DNA of 44,226 bases from Planctomycetota bacterium (GTDB lineage Bacteria; Planctomycetota; Planctomycetia; Pirellulales; Lacipirellulaceae): NCBI GenBank assembly GCA_013286045.1, contig JABDGM010000031.1:1-44226 (forward strand). Direction: 5' to 3'. A program made the position numbers and the translations under genes. Every line of letters starts with the position of its first letter. Position 1 is the stretch's first letter. The notes below the pieces were generated by a model. That model made no database searches, was not told the DNA's origin, and saw only the letters and a program-made list of their open reading frames with translations. Positions 1 to 10,600 of the stretch are shown in pieces.

Positions 1-914
1 TCGACATGCTCCAAACTTGCAAGATAGTTCCGTTGGTCTGCCGGCAAGTTTGGGTAGAGCGCATCGTACTTGGCTTTGTAGACGGCCGGCGGATCGTTTA
101 CAGTGTGCACTTCATCAGGCCAGTAATTGACGAAAAACGGCTTGTTCGGGTTGGCGGCATGCGAACTGTCAATAAAGTCGATCGTCCGGTTCGCCATAAA
201 GTCGGCGTTGAATTGGCGTTCGAGATAGACGATCTGATCCTGACCACCGCCAGTGCCGCGCGCATCGCTCTTCTGATTCAAGTCGTTGTAGTAGCCGCTT
301 GGGCGCGTCGTCACTCCGTTCGCGTCGCCGCCGTAGTTCACCACGTTGACGATCCGATTGCCGAGACCTTCCATCTGCGTCCAGGCCTGATCGTAACCGT
401 ATTCCACAACGCGCGGCGCGGTCGCATTCGTCCCAGCAGTCGTTCCCACGGCATATCCAACATCGCGGCCACCACCCATGTGCCATTTGCCGAAGTGGCC
501 CGTCTCATAGCCGGCATCGTGAAATGTGCGGACCATTGACGGTGCGCTGAGTGACAAGCTGTTCACATTGTCTCGAGCCAAGTTCGATGCCGTGCCCTCG
601 AGAAACGAATTGATGCCGGAGCGCGCCGCATACTGACCGGTAATCAGCCCCGCCCGCGATGGCGAACAGATCGGCGCCGCGTTGTAAAACTGCGTGAAGC
701 GAGTCCCCTGGGCGGCGAGCGCATCTATATTCGGCGTTTGCGAGTAGGCGCTGCCGTAAGAGTGGAAATCGCCCCAACCCATGTCGTCGATATTCACGAT
801 CAGGATATTCGGCTGTTGCGCGTTCAAAGTCGCGCGGGCAAGAATGAAAACGCCCATGATCGCAAACAGAGCTCTGCGACTCAGCGATCGGACAACGAAG
901 GGACCCGTAAACAT
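1..914 (-). CDS. Sulfatase (arylsulfatase A family), C-terminal part outside window
   Basis: The minus-strand frame is open from an ATG at 914 to the window edge, giving about 304 residues with no stop, so the gene is partial. After a hydrophobic N-terminus (about residues 12-33, probable signal peptide) comes PNILIVNIDDMGWGDF, which carries the paired metal-binding aspartates (about D43 and D44). It is followed by ICSPSRAGLITG, the C-x-P-S-R formylglycine signature (Cys about 83), and later HFGKWHMGG with the conserved Lys/His. These are the family's active-site elements, so the enzyme should hydrolyse sulfate esters outside the cytoplasm once an anaerobic or FGE-type maturase converts the Cys. 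Neither maturase is visible here. Substrate is unknown; planctomycetes often use such enzymes on sulfated polysaccharides. It lies downstream of a PEP-CTERM gene but is separated from it by a strong terminator, so it probably has its own promoter. Confidence 0.93.
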   Translation of the reverse strand, partial: MFTGPFVVRSLSRRALFAIMGVFILARATLNAQQPNILIVNIDDMGWGDFHSYGSAYSQTPNIDALAAQGTRFTQFYNAAPICSPSRAGLITGQYAARSGINSFLEGTASNLARDNVNSLSLSAPSMVRTFHDAGYETGHFGKWHMGGGRDVGYAVGTTAGTNATAPRVVEYGYDQAWTQMEGLGNRIVNVVNYGGDANGVTTRPSGYYNDLNQKSDARGTGGGQDQIVYLERQFNADFMANRTIDFIDSSHAANPNKPFFVNYWPDEVHTVNDPPAVYKAKYDALYPNLPADQRNYLASLEHV

Positions 915-972
915 GATTCTCGAGGATGCCTTCTTTGCTTCTTCCTGTTTCAATTTCCGTTTACCAAAAACA

Positions 973-1008
973 CAAAAAAACGCCCCGGCGGCCGCGCCAT
1001 CCGGGGCG
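973..1008 (-). terminator. Rho-independent terminator after the PEP-CTERM gene
   Basis: On the minus strand a perfect 8-bp stem (CGCCCCGG at 981-988 pairing with CCGGGGCG at 1001-1008) is followed by seven consecutive T (973-980 read in reverse). It sits 18 bp past the stop of the gene ending at 1027 and insulates the sulfatase from it. Confidence 0.88.
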
Positions 1009-1026
1009 TATTACTCCACGGCCTCG

Positions 1027-1860
1027 TTAACGCCGCTGAATTGTGAACGCTCCGCAAATCGCACCGAGCATGAGCACGAGGGCGGTCGGCTCGGGCACCG
1101 GCACGGCAAAAGCCCCGCGCGCCTGATAGGTCGGCGTCGTTCCGCCAAAAGCGTTTATCCCCGTGATTTCAATGCGGTTGTTCGAGTTCTGGTTGTATTC
1201 CGTCAAGCTGGAAAATCCCTCGAGCCGCCCGTTGCCGGCCACCTGGTAGTAATGAGCAGCAACTGCATGCGGCGTCGGCGTAGGCCCGACGGATGTGCCG
1301 TTCGTGACGTCCGGATCGTAAAAGTTCAACACGTTGCCGGTGTAGTTGGCGGTCGTCAGCGGCGTGCCATCTGGCGTGCCAGCCAAAAATGCCGCCAGGT
1401 TAGTGAACCGAATGATGTCGCCCGCGTTGGTCGATCCTGTTGCCGGCACCGCATAAAAACCGCCCGTACCGCCATCGTAGGAAAGCCCGTTGATTTTCTT
1501 CGCGCCGCCGTAGATTCCCGTGCCAACCGTTAGCGGACTAGTATTCGCCAAATAGGAGGGTACGTCGACATACGAAATGATGTCTCCATTGGAATTGATT
1601 CGATATACGATTCCTGTGCTCAAGTCGGCCGTGACGTCCTGATCGTCCTTGTAATCGGCGCCGGCGACCGATGCATCTCGCACAAGGACGCCGGCATTGT
1701 TTGTCTGTGTTTGCAGAGCAATCTGGCTCGTGCCGTTGTATTGCCACACGTTTCCATTGGCATCGCTCACATAAATCGAGCTTGCCGCGGCGTCGTGGGC
1801 CGTGCCGCACAGCAACGCGGCTCCCAACGCCAGTAATCCACCAGGTTTCAACCACCCCAT
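1027..1860 (-). CDS. PEP-CTERM sorting-domain protein
   Basis: 277 residues. The N-terminus (MGWLKPGGLLALGAALLCG...) is a signal peptide. The body is Gly/Asn/Thr-rich and resembles secreted beta-rich or repeat proteins. The C-terminus has VPVPEPTALVLMLGAICGAF followed by QRR: a PEP motif, a hydrophobic span and a basic tail, the standard PEP-CTERM signal recognised by an exosortase. The protein is therefore expected to be exported, processed and anchored or released at the surface. I do not recognise an enzymatic domain; the middle part hints at repeated propeller-like blades (SIYVSDANGNVWQYNG), but this is weak. It is the second gene of a two-gene PEP-CTERM pair, 62 bp after the next gene, and its transcript ends at a clear terminator. 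Confidence 0.85.
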   Translation of the reverse strand: MGWLKPGGLLALGAALLCGTAHDAAASSIYVSDANGNVWQYNGTSQIALQTQTNNAGVLVRDASVAGADYKDDQDVTADLSTGIVYRINSNGDIISYVDVPSYLANTSPLTVGTGIYGGAKKINGLSYDGGTGGFYAVPATGSTNAGDIIRFTNLAAFLAGTPDGTPLTTANYTGNVLNFYDPDVTNGTSVGPTPTPHAVAAHYYQVAGNGRLEGFSSLTEYNQNSNNRIEITGINAFGGTTPTYQARGAFAVPVPEPTALVLMLGAICGAFTIQRR

Positions 1861-1922
1861 TAGCGTTACCTCACAAGATGAAACATCAATCGACGGACGA
1901 GAATAGAACCATTGAAAGCGAC

Positions 1923-3782
1923 TTATGCACCCCGACGCCGAACGGTCGCCATTGCCACAGCCGCGCTAACCCACAGAAGAAAACTGACAGGCTCCGGCAC
2001 TGCGGCGACCTGAGTTCCTGAACCGGCGCCGTTGGTGGTTTTTCCAAACCGCGCCCGCCATGCGGTGTAGTCGCCGTCACTCACGGTACCAGGATTATCG
2101 ACTTCATTTTGCAACGGCCCCCCATTACGCCACAGCACGTAGTCGGCCGCATCGACAACGCCGTTGTTGTTGTAATCACCATCCACGCCGACGGGTCCGC
2201 CTTGAACCGCCTGCAGAATCTGCCCATTGCCACCGGCGACAATCTGATACGTCCAGCCAGAAGGCCCGCTGAAAACGAGGCCACTATTGGTGATACTGGC
2301 GGCTGTCAGCAAGTTGTAAGATGCCTGCGTGGGCGAAGCATTCGTCGTATCGAACGCCAAGATCGAGCTGGCGTTGAACGTCGCGTTACCCGTCACGCTG
2401 ATCTGCGACAAGAGATCACCACCTTCCAATTCGAACGCCAGCTTCCCCGTGCCGTTCGCAGTCGAATTGACGATCAGATCGCCTGTAAGAGCAATCGTCG
2501 CATCATCCCCAACCACGCGGAATTCGCCGGTGCCGTTCGGGGCGATGTTCAGCGCGACCTGTTGAGTCGCCGGTGGAGTCGGCGCCGTCCCCGTGATGTT
2601 CAAAGCGCCGGCGCTGATCTTGTAGAGCCCGTTGGCGGTCGTCGTGGTGACCGTTTCCCGGTTGCCGATCGACACCGTGCCATTAAAGTTGGCCGTACCA
2701 CCGGTTTGGATGAACTTCCCAGTGCCTTGCCGCCCAACCAGCCCGCCGGTCGTGCTGTTAATGACGCCGCCGCTAAAGTTGTAAGTAGCGTCGCTCGTTG
2801 GCGAGATGAACGCATCCGCCACACGAAGGTCGAGATCGGTGTTGAGCGTCCCGCCCGATTGATTCACGACGACGCCTGACGCGATCGCCGTCGGCGTCGT
2901 CGCAGCATCAGTGCCCCCCATCAGGAAGCGATTACCGACGTTAAGTATTGCCGTCCCAGAAATATTCACCGTCGCGCCTACGGACGCACCTCGGCCCATA
3001 AAAAAGTTACCAGCCGTCGCACTAGTACCAACCCCAGTCGTAAGAGTCCCGCCCGAAATGGAAAACGTCGAGCCGACGCTGCTGCCGGTTTGCGGCGCGA
3101 GATCGACCGTGTCATTGATCGTGACCGTCCCGTCGGTTTGGTTGTAGGTTCCAGGGCGAGCGCGCGATCCGATCGCCATGTCGGCCCCAGCCCCTTTGAT
3201 AGCGATACTCGACGCGGCGTCCGAGAGATTAACGACGCCGGCTTCGCCGTTTTCGCCGTTGGCCGCACGATCGCCGATGCTAAGATTCCCGTCCGAAACT
3301 GTAAGAATGCCGCCGGTTTTTATGTTCATCGTGCCCGTGGCGGTACCACTATCTCCCGCCCCGACAACGACGAGCCGGCTCGATTTCAACTCGGCGCCGT
3401 CTTGAACGTTGACCAAGCCATCGTTGGTATTCCCGACCCAAATCCCACCGTTAGGCGCCGCAGCGCCTAACGTTAGTTCAAGTAGATTTCCGGCACCGCT
3501 GACCGTAAGCGTACCCGCTCCCTGCCCGCCGGGTGCCTGGTTGTGCCCTACGCGCAGCCGGCCAAAACCCGCAGAGCTGCTAAACGTAACAACGCCTCCG
3601 TTGCCAATGTTCAAGTAGTCGGTGGACCCCGGCCCGATATTCGGATTCGTTCCGTCGCTGTAATTCGAATCGGTTAGCACTCCAGGCCCGCCCTGCCAAA
3701 AAATAACCTTCTGCGCCTGGGCCGAGGATGAGACCACAAGAACAACGATTAAAGTAGCGAAGAGTTTGATATGTCGTGTCAT
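1923..3782 (-). CDS. PEP-CTERM protein with beta-repeat body and dockerin-like segment
   Basis: The frame is open upstream to 3950, but the ATG at 3782 is preferred because it begins a clean signal peptide (MTRHIKLFATLIVVLVVSSS, ending AQAQ), giving 619 residues. The body is a long run of Gly/Thr/Asn-rich segments of the form SGGTLTTG, QTDGTVTINDTV, QTGGTANFNG. These are the repeated strands of autotransporter-type beta-helices or planctomycete surface proteins. Near the C-terminus is DYNNNGVVDAADYVLWR and then SDGDYTAWRARFG, a dockerin-like calcium-binding pair. The end is VPEPVSFLLWVSAAVAMATV plus RRRGA, a PEP-CTERM anchor. Likely a secreted, surface-attached structural protein. It precedes the smaller PEP-CTERM gene by 62 bp, so the two may be co-transcribed. 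Confidence 0.83.
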   Translation of the reverse strand: MTRHIKLFATLIVVLVVSSSAQAQKVIFWQGGPGVLTDSNYSDGTNPNIGPGSTDYLNIGNGGVVTFSSSAGFGRLRVGHNQAPGGQGAGTLTVSGAGNLLELTLGAAAPNGGIWVGNTNDGLVNVQDGAELKSSRLVVVGAGDSGTATGTMNIKTGGILTVSDGNLSIGDRAANGENGEAGVVNLSDAASSIAIKGAGADMAIGSRARPGTYNQTDGTVTINDTVDLAPQTGSSVGSTFSISGGTLTTGVGTSATAGNFFMGRGASVGATVNISGTAILNVGNRFLMGGTDAATTPTAIASGVVVNQSGGTLNTDLDLRVADAFISPTSDATYNFSGGVINSTTGGLVGRQGTGKFIQTGGTANFNGTVSIGNRETVTTTTANGLYKISAGALNITGTAPTPPATQQVALNIAPNGTGEFRVVGDDATIALTGDLIVNSTANGTGKLAFELEGGDLLSQISVTGNATFNASSILAFDTTNASPTQASYNLLTAASITNSGLVFSGPSGWTYQIVAGGNGQILQAVQGGPVGVDGDYNNNGVVDAADYVLWRNGGPLQNEVDNPGTVSDGDYTAWRARFGKTTNGAGSGTQVAAVPEPVSFLLWVSAAVAMATVRRRGA

Positions 3783-3852
3783 GCGTTTTCTCAGATGCTT
3801 TTCAACAGTAATGGTAATTGCGTTACTTGTTCCGCTCGCGGCCATGTCCGAA

Positions 3853-4974
3853 TTACAGCGCACCGCCGCTCTCTTCGCCAGCGCGACTTCCATAGCTCCG
3901 CCAGATTTGCACATCGATATCGTTAAGAACAAAGCGAACCGAAGAATCACACAGCGAGACGCTCACCCCGCCGGGGTGCCTGCTCCGCGATGCGAGCGTG
4001 TAATCCGACAACGTATCGCGGCTCGGCTCGTAACATGGCGGATTGCCTGGCGGGCGATCGAGACAAAAGCCTTTGTCTTTTCCACAGCCGAGTTTGTCAT
4101 CGATCGAAAGCCCCGAGGGGCACGGACCACTATTCGGCACCAACAGGGTCGAGATCTGATACGTCGAAGCGGCCGGAATCCATAGCCGTGCCCGTCGATC
4201 GATTTCAGTATCCGGCGGTCCGCTGGTCGGAGCTTGGATCATTTCCATGAACAATACCGTCTTCGAAGTTCCGTCCACGATCTGCTGGAGCTTGACGTGC
4301 TTGCCAACCGGTCGATTGTTAACCGTTACAGTGCTTTCGAAAGGGCCCGGCTGTCCTGGTCGTTTGCTCTGCGTGCTGAAATCCCACACGAGGGACGAAG
4401 CGGCTGGCGAAGTACGGCTTTGATACCAGTACCCCGTGCCCCAATTGATACCGTAGTTGCCCTTATAATCTTGGGCCGTGTCGCCGCTCCCGAGTTTCGT
4501 CACCGGATCCGCCGGCGTGAACCCCTGGGCATATGGCACCTGGATCGGAGTATCGGTCGGGCACTGCATCGTGGGCTCAGGCGACGAAAACACCTTCGCC
4601 AGCTGCTTGCGCGGTTGAATGCTCTCGTCATACAGGTCCTTGAGGCTTGATTCCTCGATGTACGGCAGAATCTGTATGTAAAACGCGAGGCCATCGTTAC
4701 CCGTGGGATTGGCGATGCTCGCGGGCATGTCATCGCCCGCTGGAAGCTGTTTCTGCGCCGATTCATAATTGTGAACGGCGATGGCAAGCTGTCGAATCTT
4801 GTTCGCGCAAGAAGACCGCCGCGACGCTTCCCGTGCTGCCTGAATCGCCGGCAGCAGAAGCGCGATCAGAATGCCAATAATCGCAATTACGACTAACAAT
4901 TCGACGAGCGTGAAAGCACGAGTAGGCACATGAGCGCGCGTCCCCGGTCGTCGCTGTGTGAAATACTTTGGCAT
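3853..4974 (-). CDS. DUF1559 protein with type IV prepilin-like N-terminus
   Basis: 373 residues. Residues about 18-60 read [20 protein letters not shown] then [15 protein letters not shown]: a class III prepilin leader with cleavage before Phe, Glu at +5 and a hydrophobic helix. The remainder matches the planctomycete DUF1559 (SBP_bac_10-like) pattern, including [17 protein letters not shown] after the helix, [18 protein letters not shown] in the middle and [20 protein letters not shown] near the end. These proteins occur in dozens of copies per planctomycete genome. They are thought to be pseudopilins handled by a type II secretion/pilus machinery; individual functions are unknown. Gene order with PEP-CTERM surface proteins fits a role at the cell surface. 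The start at 4974 gives the usual short, basic leader. Confidence 0.9.
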   Translation of the reverse strand: MPKYFTQRRPGTRAHVPTRAFTLVELLVVIAIIGILIALLLPAIQAAREASRRSSCANKIRQLAIAVHNYESAQKQLPAGDDMPASIANPTGNDGLAFYIQILPYIEESSLKDLYDESIQPRKQLAKVFSSPEPTMQCPTDTPIQVPYAQGFTPADPVTKLGSGDTAQDYKGNYGINWGTGYWYQSRTSPAASSLVWDFSTQSKRPGQPGPFESTVTVNNRPVGKHVKLQQIVDGTSKTVLFMEMIQAPTSGPPDTEIDRRARLWIPAASTYQISTLLVPNSGPCPSGLSIDDKLGCGKDKGFCLDRPPGNPPCYEPSRDTLSDYTLASRSRHPGGVSVSLCDSSVRFVLNDIDVQIWRSYGSRAGEESGGAL

Positions 4975-5163
4975 TAATCCGTAAGTTCTTGCTCACCAAA
5001 TTGTTTATGGCGGCGGAGGTTCAATTTTCAGAAAATACTTTGCAACCCTCATTCCAAGATCGTGCAGTCGTTTCGCTAAATACTCGGTCGACCTACTATT
5101 TGCCGTCGCGGCGCGAGGGTTACGCAAAAAAACTCCATTTTGCCAATTTCTTTTTCAAATTCT

Positions 5164-5200
5164 CCGTAACTTGCAAACCGTTACGGCAAACAGCTTAATA
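5164..5200 (+). promoter_or_regulatory. Candidate sigma-gene promoter with inverted repeat
   Basis: A perfect 7-bp inverted repeat (CCGTAAC at 5164-5170, GTTACGG at 5180-5186) brackets TTGCAA (5171-5176), a possible -35. TTAATA at 5195-5200 is a possible -10 with an 18-bp spacer. The dyad would let a dimeric regulator block the promoter of the sigma factor that begins at 5225. Assignment is by inspection only. Confidence 0.35.
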
Positions 5201-5224
5201 GCAATAAGGACGGTTGACTTTTAA

Positions 5225-5800
5225 ATGTCACAGGGCCGCTGCATCACCGTGCAACAACCGCCGCAGGAGCGAAATTCGGACGCCGATTCCCACCAGCGGG
5301 CGCAGCTGGCCATTAATTGGGAGCGCGCCCGGACCGCCGTCTTCGCACAACTGCTAGCGGGGATCGGCTCGTTTCACGACGCCGAGGACCTGCTGCAGGA
5401 AGTCGCGATCAGCGTTGCTCAGAACTACGGCAGTTACGATCCCTCCCGTCCGTTCATTGCCTGGGCTCTCGGCATTACGCGAAACCACATGCTGATGTAC
5501 TTTCGCCGATACCATCGCAATCGAGTGACGTTTAGTAATGAACTGATGGCCAGCATGGAGCGACACTTCGCCGCTGCCGCTGAAGTTTCGATCGACCCAC
5601 GCCGCGAAGCACTGCATCGCTGCATCAGCCGGTTGGACGACCGCCGGCGGCGGTTAATTGAACTGCGCTATTCGAGCGGATTTAGTATCGAAAAAATGGC
5701 CGAAGTCCTCGGCAAATCGGTCACCGCAACCAAGGGCAGTTTGTTTCGAGTTCGCAAGCTTCTTGAACAGTGTGTCAGCCGGGCGGTTGAAAGTGTTTAA
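5225..5800 (+). CDS. ECF-type RNA polymerase sigma factor (Rhodopirellula/Verrucomicrobium-type)
   Basis: 191 residues. Region 2 is visible at about residues 45-100 (FHDAEDLLQEVAISVAQNYG, then AWALGITRNHMLMYFRRY). Region 4 is at about 128-180 (RRRLIELRYSSGFSIEKMAEVLG followed by the recognition helix with SVTATKGSLFRVRKLL). Size and motifs fit the small planctomycete extracytoplasmic-function sigma factors. The stop codon overlaps the next ATG (TAATG), so translation is probably coupled to the FecR-type gene downstream. This is the usual sigma/FecR pairing, in which the membrane FecR protein controls sigma activity. The start at 5225 lacks a well-placed Shine-Dalgarno (AAGGA lies 14 nt away), so a start slightly downstream is possible. 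Confidence 0.88.
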   Translation: MSQGRCITVQQPPQERNSDADSHQRAQLAINWERARTAVFAQLLAGIGSFHDAEDLLQEVAISVAQNYGSYDPSRPFIAWALGITRNHMLMYFRRYHRNRVTFSNELMASMERHFAAAAEVSIDPRREALHRCISRLDDRRRRLIELRYSSGFSIEKMAEVLGKSVTATKGSLFRVRKLLEQCVSRAVESV

Positions 5801-7524
5801 TGAGCATACCGCACAACATCGCCGAATTACTTGAAGACTACGTCGATGGCACAATCGATGAGCCCGGGCATAAAGTCTTGTCCGATTGGATGGGCGAATC
5901 AGACGCTAACTGCCGATCTGTCTCCAATTGGTTTCTGGGGGAAGCTCAGCTCCACGAAGCAGCGCAACTTGCCACGATGCGCGATGTCTTTGCAGCTGCG
6001 CCTTTGAATTCGGTGGGGTCGATATCGCTCAAAGCGAATGCGGAATCGAGTCCGCGCAATCGCCGCTCATTTATTGCTGCACTCGTCTTCGCCGCGGCCT
6101 CCATTTTTTTCGCCGCGTCCTCGGCGCTTTGGATCGCGAACAAGAGTTTTGGTCCAAATTCGCGGCATATCGGTTCAGCCGCTCCGCGACGGGCCGCCGC
6201 GAAAGAATCGCCGGCTATGCTTGGTCGGTTGTCCGATTGCGTTTGGGCGGATGGCGCGAAGCATTTCCGAGTCGGCGAAGAAATCCCAACCGGCACGATG
6301 ATCGACATTACGTCTGGCCTGGCGCAACTTGTGTTCGAGAGCGGCGCCGAAGTAGTCGTCAAAGGACCGTGCCGCTTACAGGTCGAGAATTCGATGCTGT
6401 GCCGATTGCAAACGGGCAGCGTCTCCGCCGAAGTGCCGCACCGCGCTGCCGGATTCACGATCCGCGGTCCCGCGTCCGAAGTGATCGACCTTGGTACCAG
6501 GTTCGGCTACTCGGTGGGCGACGATGGCAAATCCGAAGTTCACGTTTTCCAAGGCGAGGTAATCTCGCGGGAACTCGATGATTCGGGCTTAGTTGTCGGA
6601 AAAGATATCCGGCTCAAGGAGAAGCAGGCCGTTCTGTTTCCCGGCGCAAAGCGACAGGCTCAGCGGCTTGCCGCCAACGAAGCAAAATTCTCGCTTGAAG
6701 TGCAGCCGCTTTGGCTGAACGACGACATTCAACGCTTGGCCGTCGACCGGAAACTCGCTCTTTGGCTTCGGGCCGCTCACGGGGTACTGCGCGATAAGGA
6801 GAACCGCGTCGTCGCCTGGCAAGACCTCGCAGTTGGTCCGAATCGCATCTCGGAAGACGCCTTCCAGCCCGATCCTAAAATGCGGCCCCTGTATGTCGAT
6901 CAGGGCCTGAACGGCCACCCCGCAATTCGCTTTGATGGCCTCCAGGCGTATATGACCAGCATTCCAATACCTACCACAAACGACCAAACGATTGTCGCGG
7001 TCTTTCAGTACGCCGAACCGATAACGTCATCGCAAATCGGCGGCCAAATCATCAACTACAACGGTCCGCCAAGTCGATTTCTTCCAGATGTTAACGGCCC
7101 TGGCGTGCTGCAACTCGGAGAAAAGATCGATAGCTGGAACGGTCCGCCGCTATCGATTAGCGCAAAGGCCTTCGTGGGGCGCGATTCTCGCGGCGGCGAT
7201 GTGAGCGCCGGCGTCGTCACGTCAAAGACGTTGGGATCTTTGAAACCGAGTGTCGCCGCCTACGTTTACGACAACAGCGCGAATCGGGCTGCGCTATACG
7301 TTGACGGAACAGTCGCCGCCGAATCCTCAGCGCCCACCAGCATCGCAATTACATCGCGGAAGGTCATCGGTAAGCATGGCATATTCGACCAATGGTATTT
7401 TCACGGCGACTTGGCGGAAATCATAATCTTTAACACTGCGCTTCGTCCGTCCGAACTCGAAACGCTTACCAAGCAGCTTATCGAGTATTACGGTTTGCCC
7501 CTTGGAAGCAACCGAAAGTCCTGA
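5800..7524 (+). CDS. FecR-domain membrane protein with C-terminal LamG-like domain
   Basis: 574 residues. The cytoplasmic N-terminus (1-88) resembles the anti-sigma-like segment of planctomycete FecR proteins. One transmembrane helix lies at about 91-113 (SFIAALVFAAASIFFAASSA). The FecR domain follows at about 140-290, with LAQLVFESGAEVVVKGPC, then FTIRGPASEVIDLGTRFGY and VHVFQGEV. The C-terminal half (about 320-570) has the laminin-G/concanavalin-like pattern (GHPAIRFDGLQAYM, AALYVDGTVAAES, GDLAEIIIFNTALRPSELE). It probably senses or binds an extracytoplasmic ligand, perhaps a glycan, and regulates the sigma factor whose gene overlaps it by one base. The ligand and regulated genes cannot be read from the sequence; the adjacent surface-protein genes are plausible targets. 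Confidence 0.85.
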   Translation: MSIPHNIAELLEDYVDGTIDEPGHKVLSDWMGESDANCRSVSNWFLGEAQLHEAAQLATMRDVFAAAPLNSVGSISLKANAESSPRNRRSFIAALVFAAASIFFAASSALWIANKSFGPNSRHIGSAAPRRAAAKESPAMLGRLSDCVWADGAKHFRVGEEIPTGTMIDITSGLAQLVFESGAEVVVKGPCRLQVENSMLCRLQTGSVSAEVPHRAAGFTIRGPASEVIDLGTRFGYSVGDDGKSEVHVFQGEVISRELDDSGLVVGKDIRLKEKQAVLFPGAKRQAQRLAANEAKFSLEVQPLWLNDDIQRLAVDRKLALWLRAAHGVLRDKENRVVAWQDLAVGPNRISEDAFQPDPKMRPLYVDQGLNGHPAIRFDGLQAYMTSIPIPTTNDQTIVAVFQYAEPITSSQIGGQIINYNGPPSRFLPDVNGPGVLQLGEKIDSWNGPPLSISAKAFVGRDSRGGDVSAGVVTSKTLGSLKPSVAAYVYDNSANRAALYVDGTVAAESSAPTSIAITSRKVIGKHGIFDQWYFHGDLAEIIIFNTALRPSELETLTKQLIEYYGLPLGSNRKS

Positions 7525-7662
7525 TTTGATCTACGAGCAGATCTGCAGACGATCGCGATTTACCCGCAATCCGGTGCTGGTCGCATGAGCGGCACGATGG
7601 CAGGCGCCGCGGAAGCACCTCCCCATTTTCATCGCCACGCTTTGCTATCTCGTATCGCCCCG

Positions 7663-10600
7663 TCACTCGCGCCGCAACCCTTTCTCTTGCGATTGAAATC
7701 TCCCCCACTCACGCTGCGCTCGCCCGGCCAGCGGATGATTCACGGCCGCATACGCCGCCGCCCGCGGCTTGAGCACATCCGCCGCCCAAAAGACGTTGGG
7801 TTCAACGTCCGCGAGGGATTCGACCAATTCTTCATTCCCCAAGTCGGCCGCGATCAAAACGCGCCCGCGTCGCCGTTGTTCCTCAAAACAAAATGACGCG
7901 AACGGCCTCGACAATAGTTCATAGCATTGCTTCGCTGCCTTACCATCTTTCTCGGATACCTCCACGGCAATATCCGCCACATCATCGCAAATCGATGGAA
8001 CGAGCCAAGGACTGTCTTTTAATTGAGTGAAGAACGAAGTCAGCGCAACCAACGTCTGCTCTTCGTTGCCGCGTCGCCAATGGTAAATCGCCCGAATGGC
8101 GGCGGCGTCCAACGGATGTCGCGCTTCAACCGCCGGTAGAAGCGACTCGCTTTCTGCCCGCCCCATTTCCGCGTAGGCTTTCGCAAGCAGAAGCCGCAAG
8201 ATCGAGTCGCTCGGCTCGCGATACTTTGCTGGCCAACGCTCAATCGCACGCGCAAAATCGCCACTGTGCCAAAACTCGAGCGCCGCGATAAGCTTCTGAT
8301 CGTCCTTGTCTGGAAGCATCGACGCCGATAACTGCCCATTCAGAAGCACGTTATCCACTTGCCGCCGTAGCTCGATCGCGTTCCAATCCAATTCCTCCCC
8401 AATCTCCGGTCGGTCAGAATTCGCGGTGCTTAACTGCTCCTGCAAATTCTCCAGCGAAAATGGCGTACTTCGCCCAACGGTCTTGGCAAAGCGGAATTCC
8501 AATATCGTACGATCGTCCGTATTGAATTGCAGAAACGGAATCTGCGCGATCGAGTCCACCCAAGCACTACTCCCGACAAAATGCGCCATGAATCCGTTCA
8601 AGTCATCAACATTCCACGCCCTCTGAAGCAATTCCTTCAACCGTCCGGACCCAATCCGCTCACGAAGTTCTGCCGCCGTGTAGTCCAGCGGTTCGTTCGA
8701 GCACACCAATTGCAGATCGGTGCTAAGCGTCCGCCAGACTTCCACATGACGAAACTCCGACCGCGCCGTCTTGAGCACGGTCAGCACGGTCTCATTATCG
8801 ACTTCATACCCCTGCAGCCACTGCAAGAACACGCCGCCCTGGTTTAACCGCTGACCAATCGCGCGATAAAACTCAGTCGTATAGAGCGTCGCCACACCCG
8901 CGCGATACGGGTTCGAAGGTTCCGATACAATGACATCAAACTTCTCACGTGTCGTAAATAAATATTCTCGCCCGTCGTCATAGACTCGCCTCACGCGCGG
9001 ATGATGCAAAACGTCGCAGTTGAGTTCACGGCAACGGCGCGCCATTTCATCGATGGCCGGTTCCAATTCAACGACCGTCACCTTTTCGATTCCGCGCAAT
9101 TCCGCCAACCAACCCGCGGTTTCACCAGTTCCCAGGCCGATTACCAGTGCCGTTTTCGGATCCTTGGGAAGCGCCGCTCCGAGCGCCGCAACTCCCATCT
9201 GGGTCGCCGCATCTAACAACGCATTCCCATCTGTCTTGCCGTTGACGATAAACGACAGTCCGTTGTGGCACCCAATCCCAATGCCGCACTCCACGCCATC
9301 CTGCCCCCAAACAACGACGCGCCGCACCCCGTTCAACCACTGCTGTATAGAGTTCGAATCTTCGAACGAAAAAAATGCTCGGCCGCCCCCAACCCCGCCG
9401 TCGCGCCACGCGGCCGTTGGACCCTCGGCGAACATACATGCGAACGTACTCACGGCTAGCGCCGAAACCAGTCCAGCCGCAAGCCAATGGGCGCGCCCGC
9501 TTGCGATTAGCACCGCGACCGAGTGAACAACTAGCAGCCCAGCGATCAATTTCCACAGTCCCGGCGCGCTAAAGAATGGCAGCGCGCCGAATCCGCCCAC
9601 CAAAGATCCGAGGATCGCCCCCGAGGTGTTCCAAGCGTAGGCGCGACCCAAATGATTACTCACAGTTCGCCGCCCACTCCCGAGCAACCCAGTAAGCAAC
9701 GGAAATTGAATGCCACTAATGAACGCTGATGGCAAAACGACAATGCTCAGCACAAGCGCCCAACCCAAAACGAGCGCGACGAAATCCCCCGCCCCTTGAT
9801 TCAACCGCGCAGCGAGTAACGCAAGCCGGTCTCCGAGCGCAAACGGGAGAATGGTAAATAACGCCTCGCATCCGCAGGTAATCGCTAAACCCGCCAACGT
9901 TGGTCGCAAGCGAATAGCTAAATAGTTATACGCAACACCTCCCAGCCCGATGCCAAGCAACGCAATGCATAAAATGAATCCGAATGTGTACGTTGTGCCT
10001 CCCAAGATGGGAGCGAGCATGCGATACCACACCAGTTCCAGCGCAAAAAACGCAAATCCCAGCACCCCGGCCGTCGCATAAATAATCCATGGCGGCGCCG
10101 GCAATAATTTAACTCCCTTATGCACCGGCGATTCCGTGACTCGATCCGCTCCCTTATTCGCGTCGTCGCTCGCCACAATCGGCCGCATTTTACGGGACGA
10201 CGCAATCGCAGTCGCGCCCACCGCAAGTCCCATCGCGCAACCGAGCCACAACGTCGCCCGCGTCCCAAGGCTTTCCAAAGCGAACAACGTCGCGACCCCA
10301 GCCCCGAATACCGCCCCCAACGTATTCGCACCGTATAGAAGCCCCACACGCCGGCGATTCGTGTCCGCTGGCAAAGTCACAGCTCGCACCGCGGCAGGCA
10401 GCGTACCACCCATCAAAAACGACGGAACCGCCAGAACAATCGCAGTTAATGCCAATCGTACAATCGTCGCCCAGAAAAACCCAAGCGATTCCAGCCCGCC
10501 CATGCCGATATATAGCCATCTCGCAACGGTGATCATCCACGGGCTCACCGCCGCGCTTAGCGCGATTCCAACCTCTAGCGCGCCGTACATACGAAGTGGT

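Noticed and set aside
6..777. Open frames on both strands near the window start
   Set aside because: They are shadows of the sulfatase, whose frame is identified by the C-x-P-S-R and metal-site motifs.
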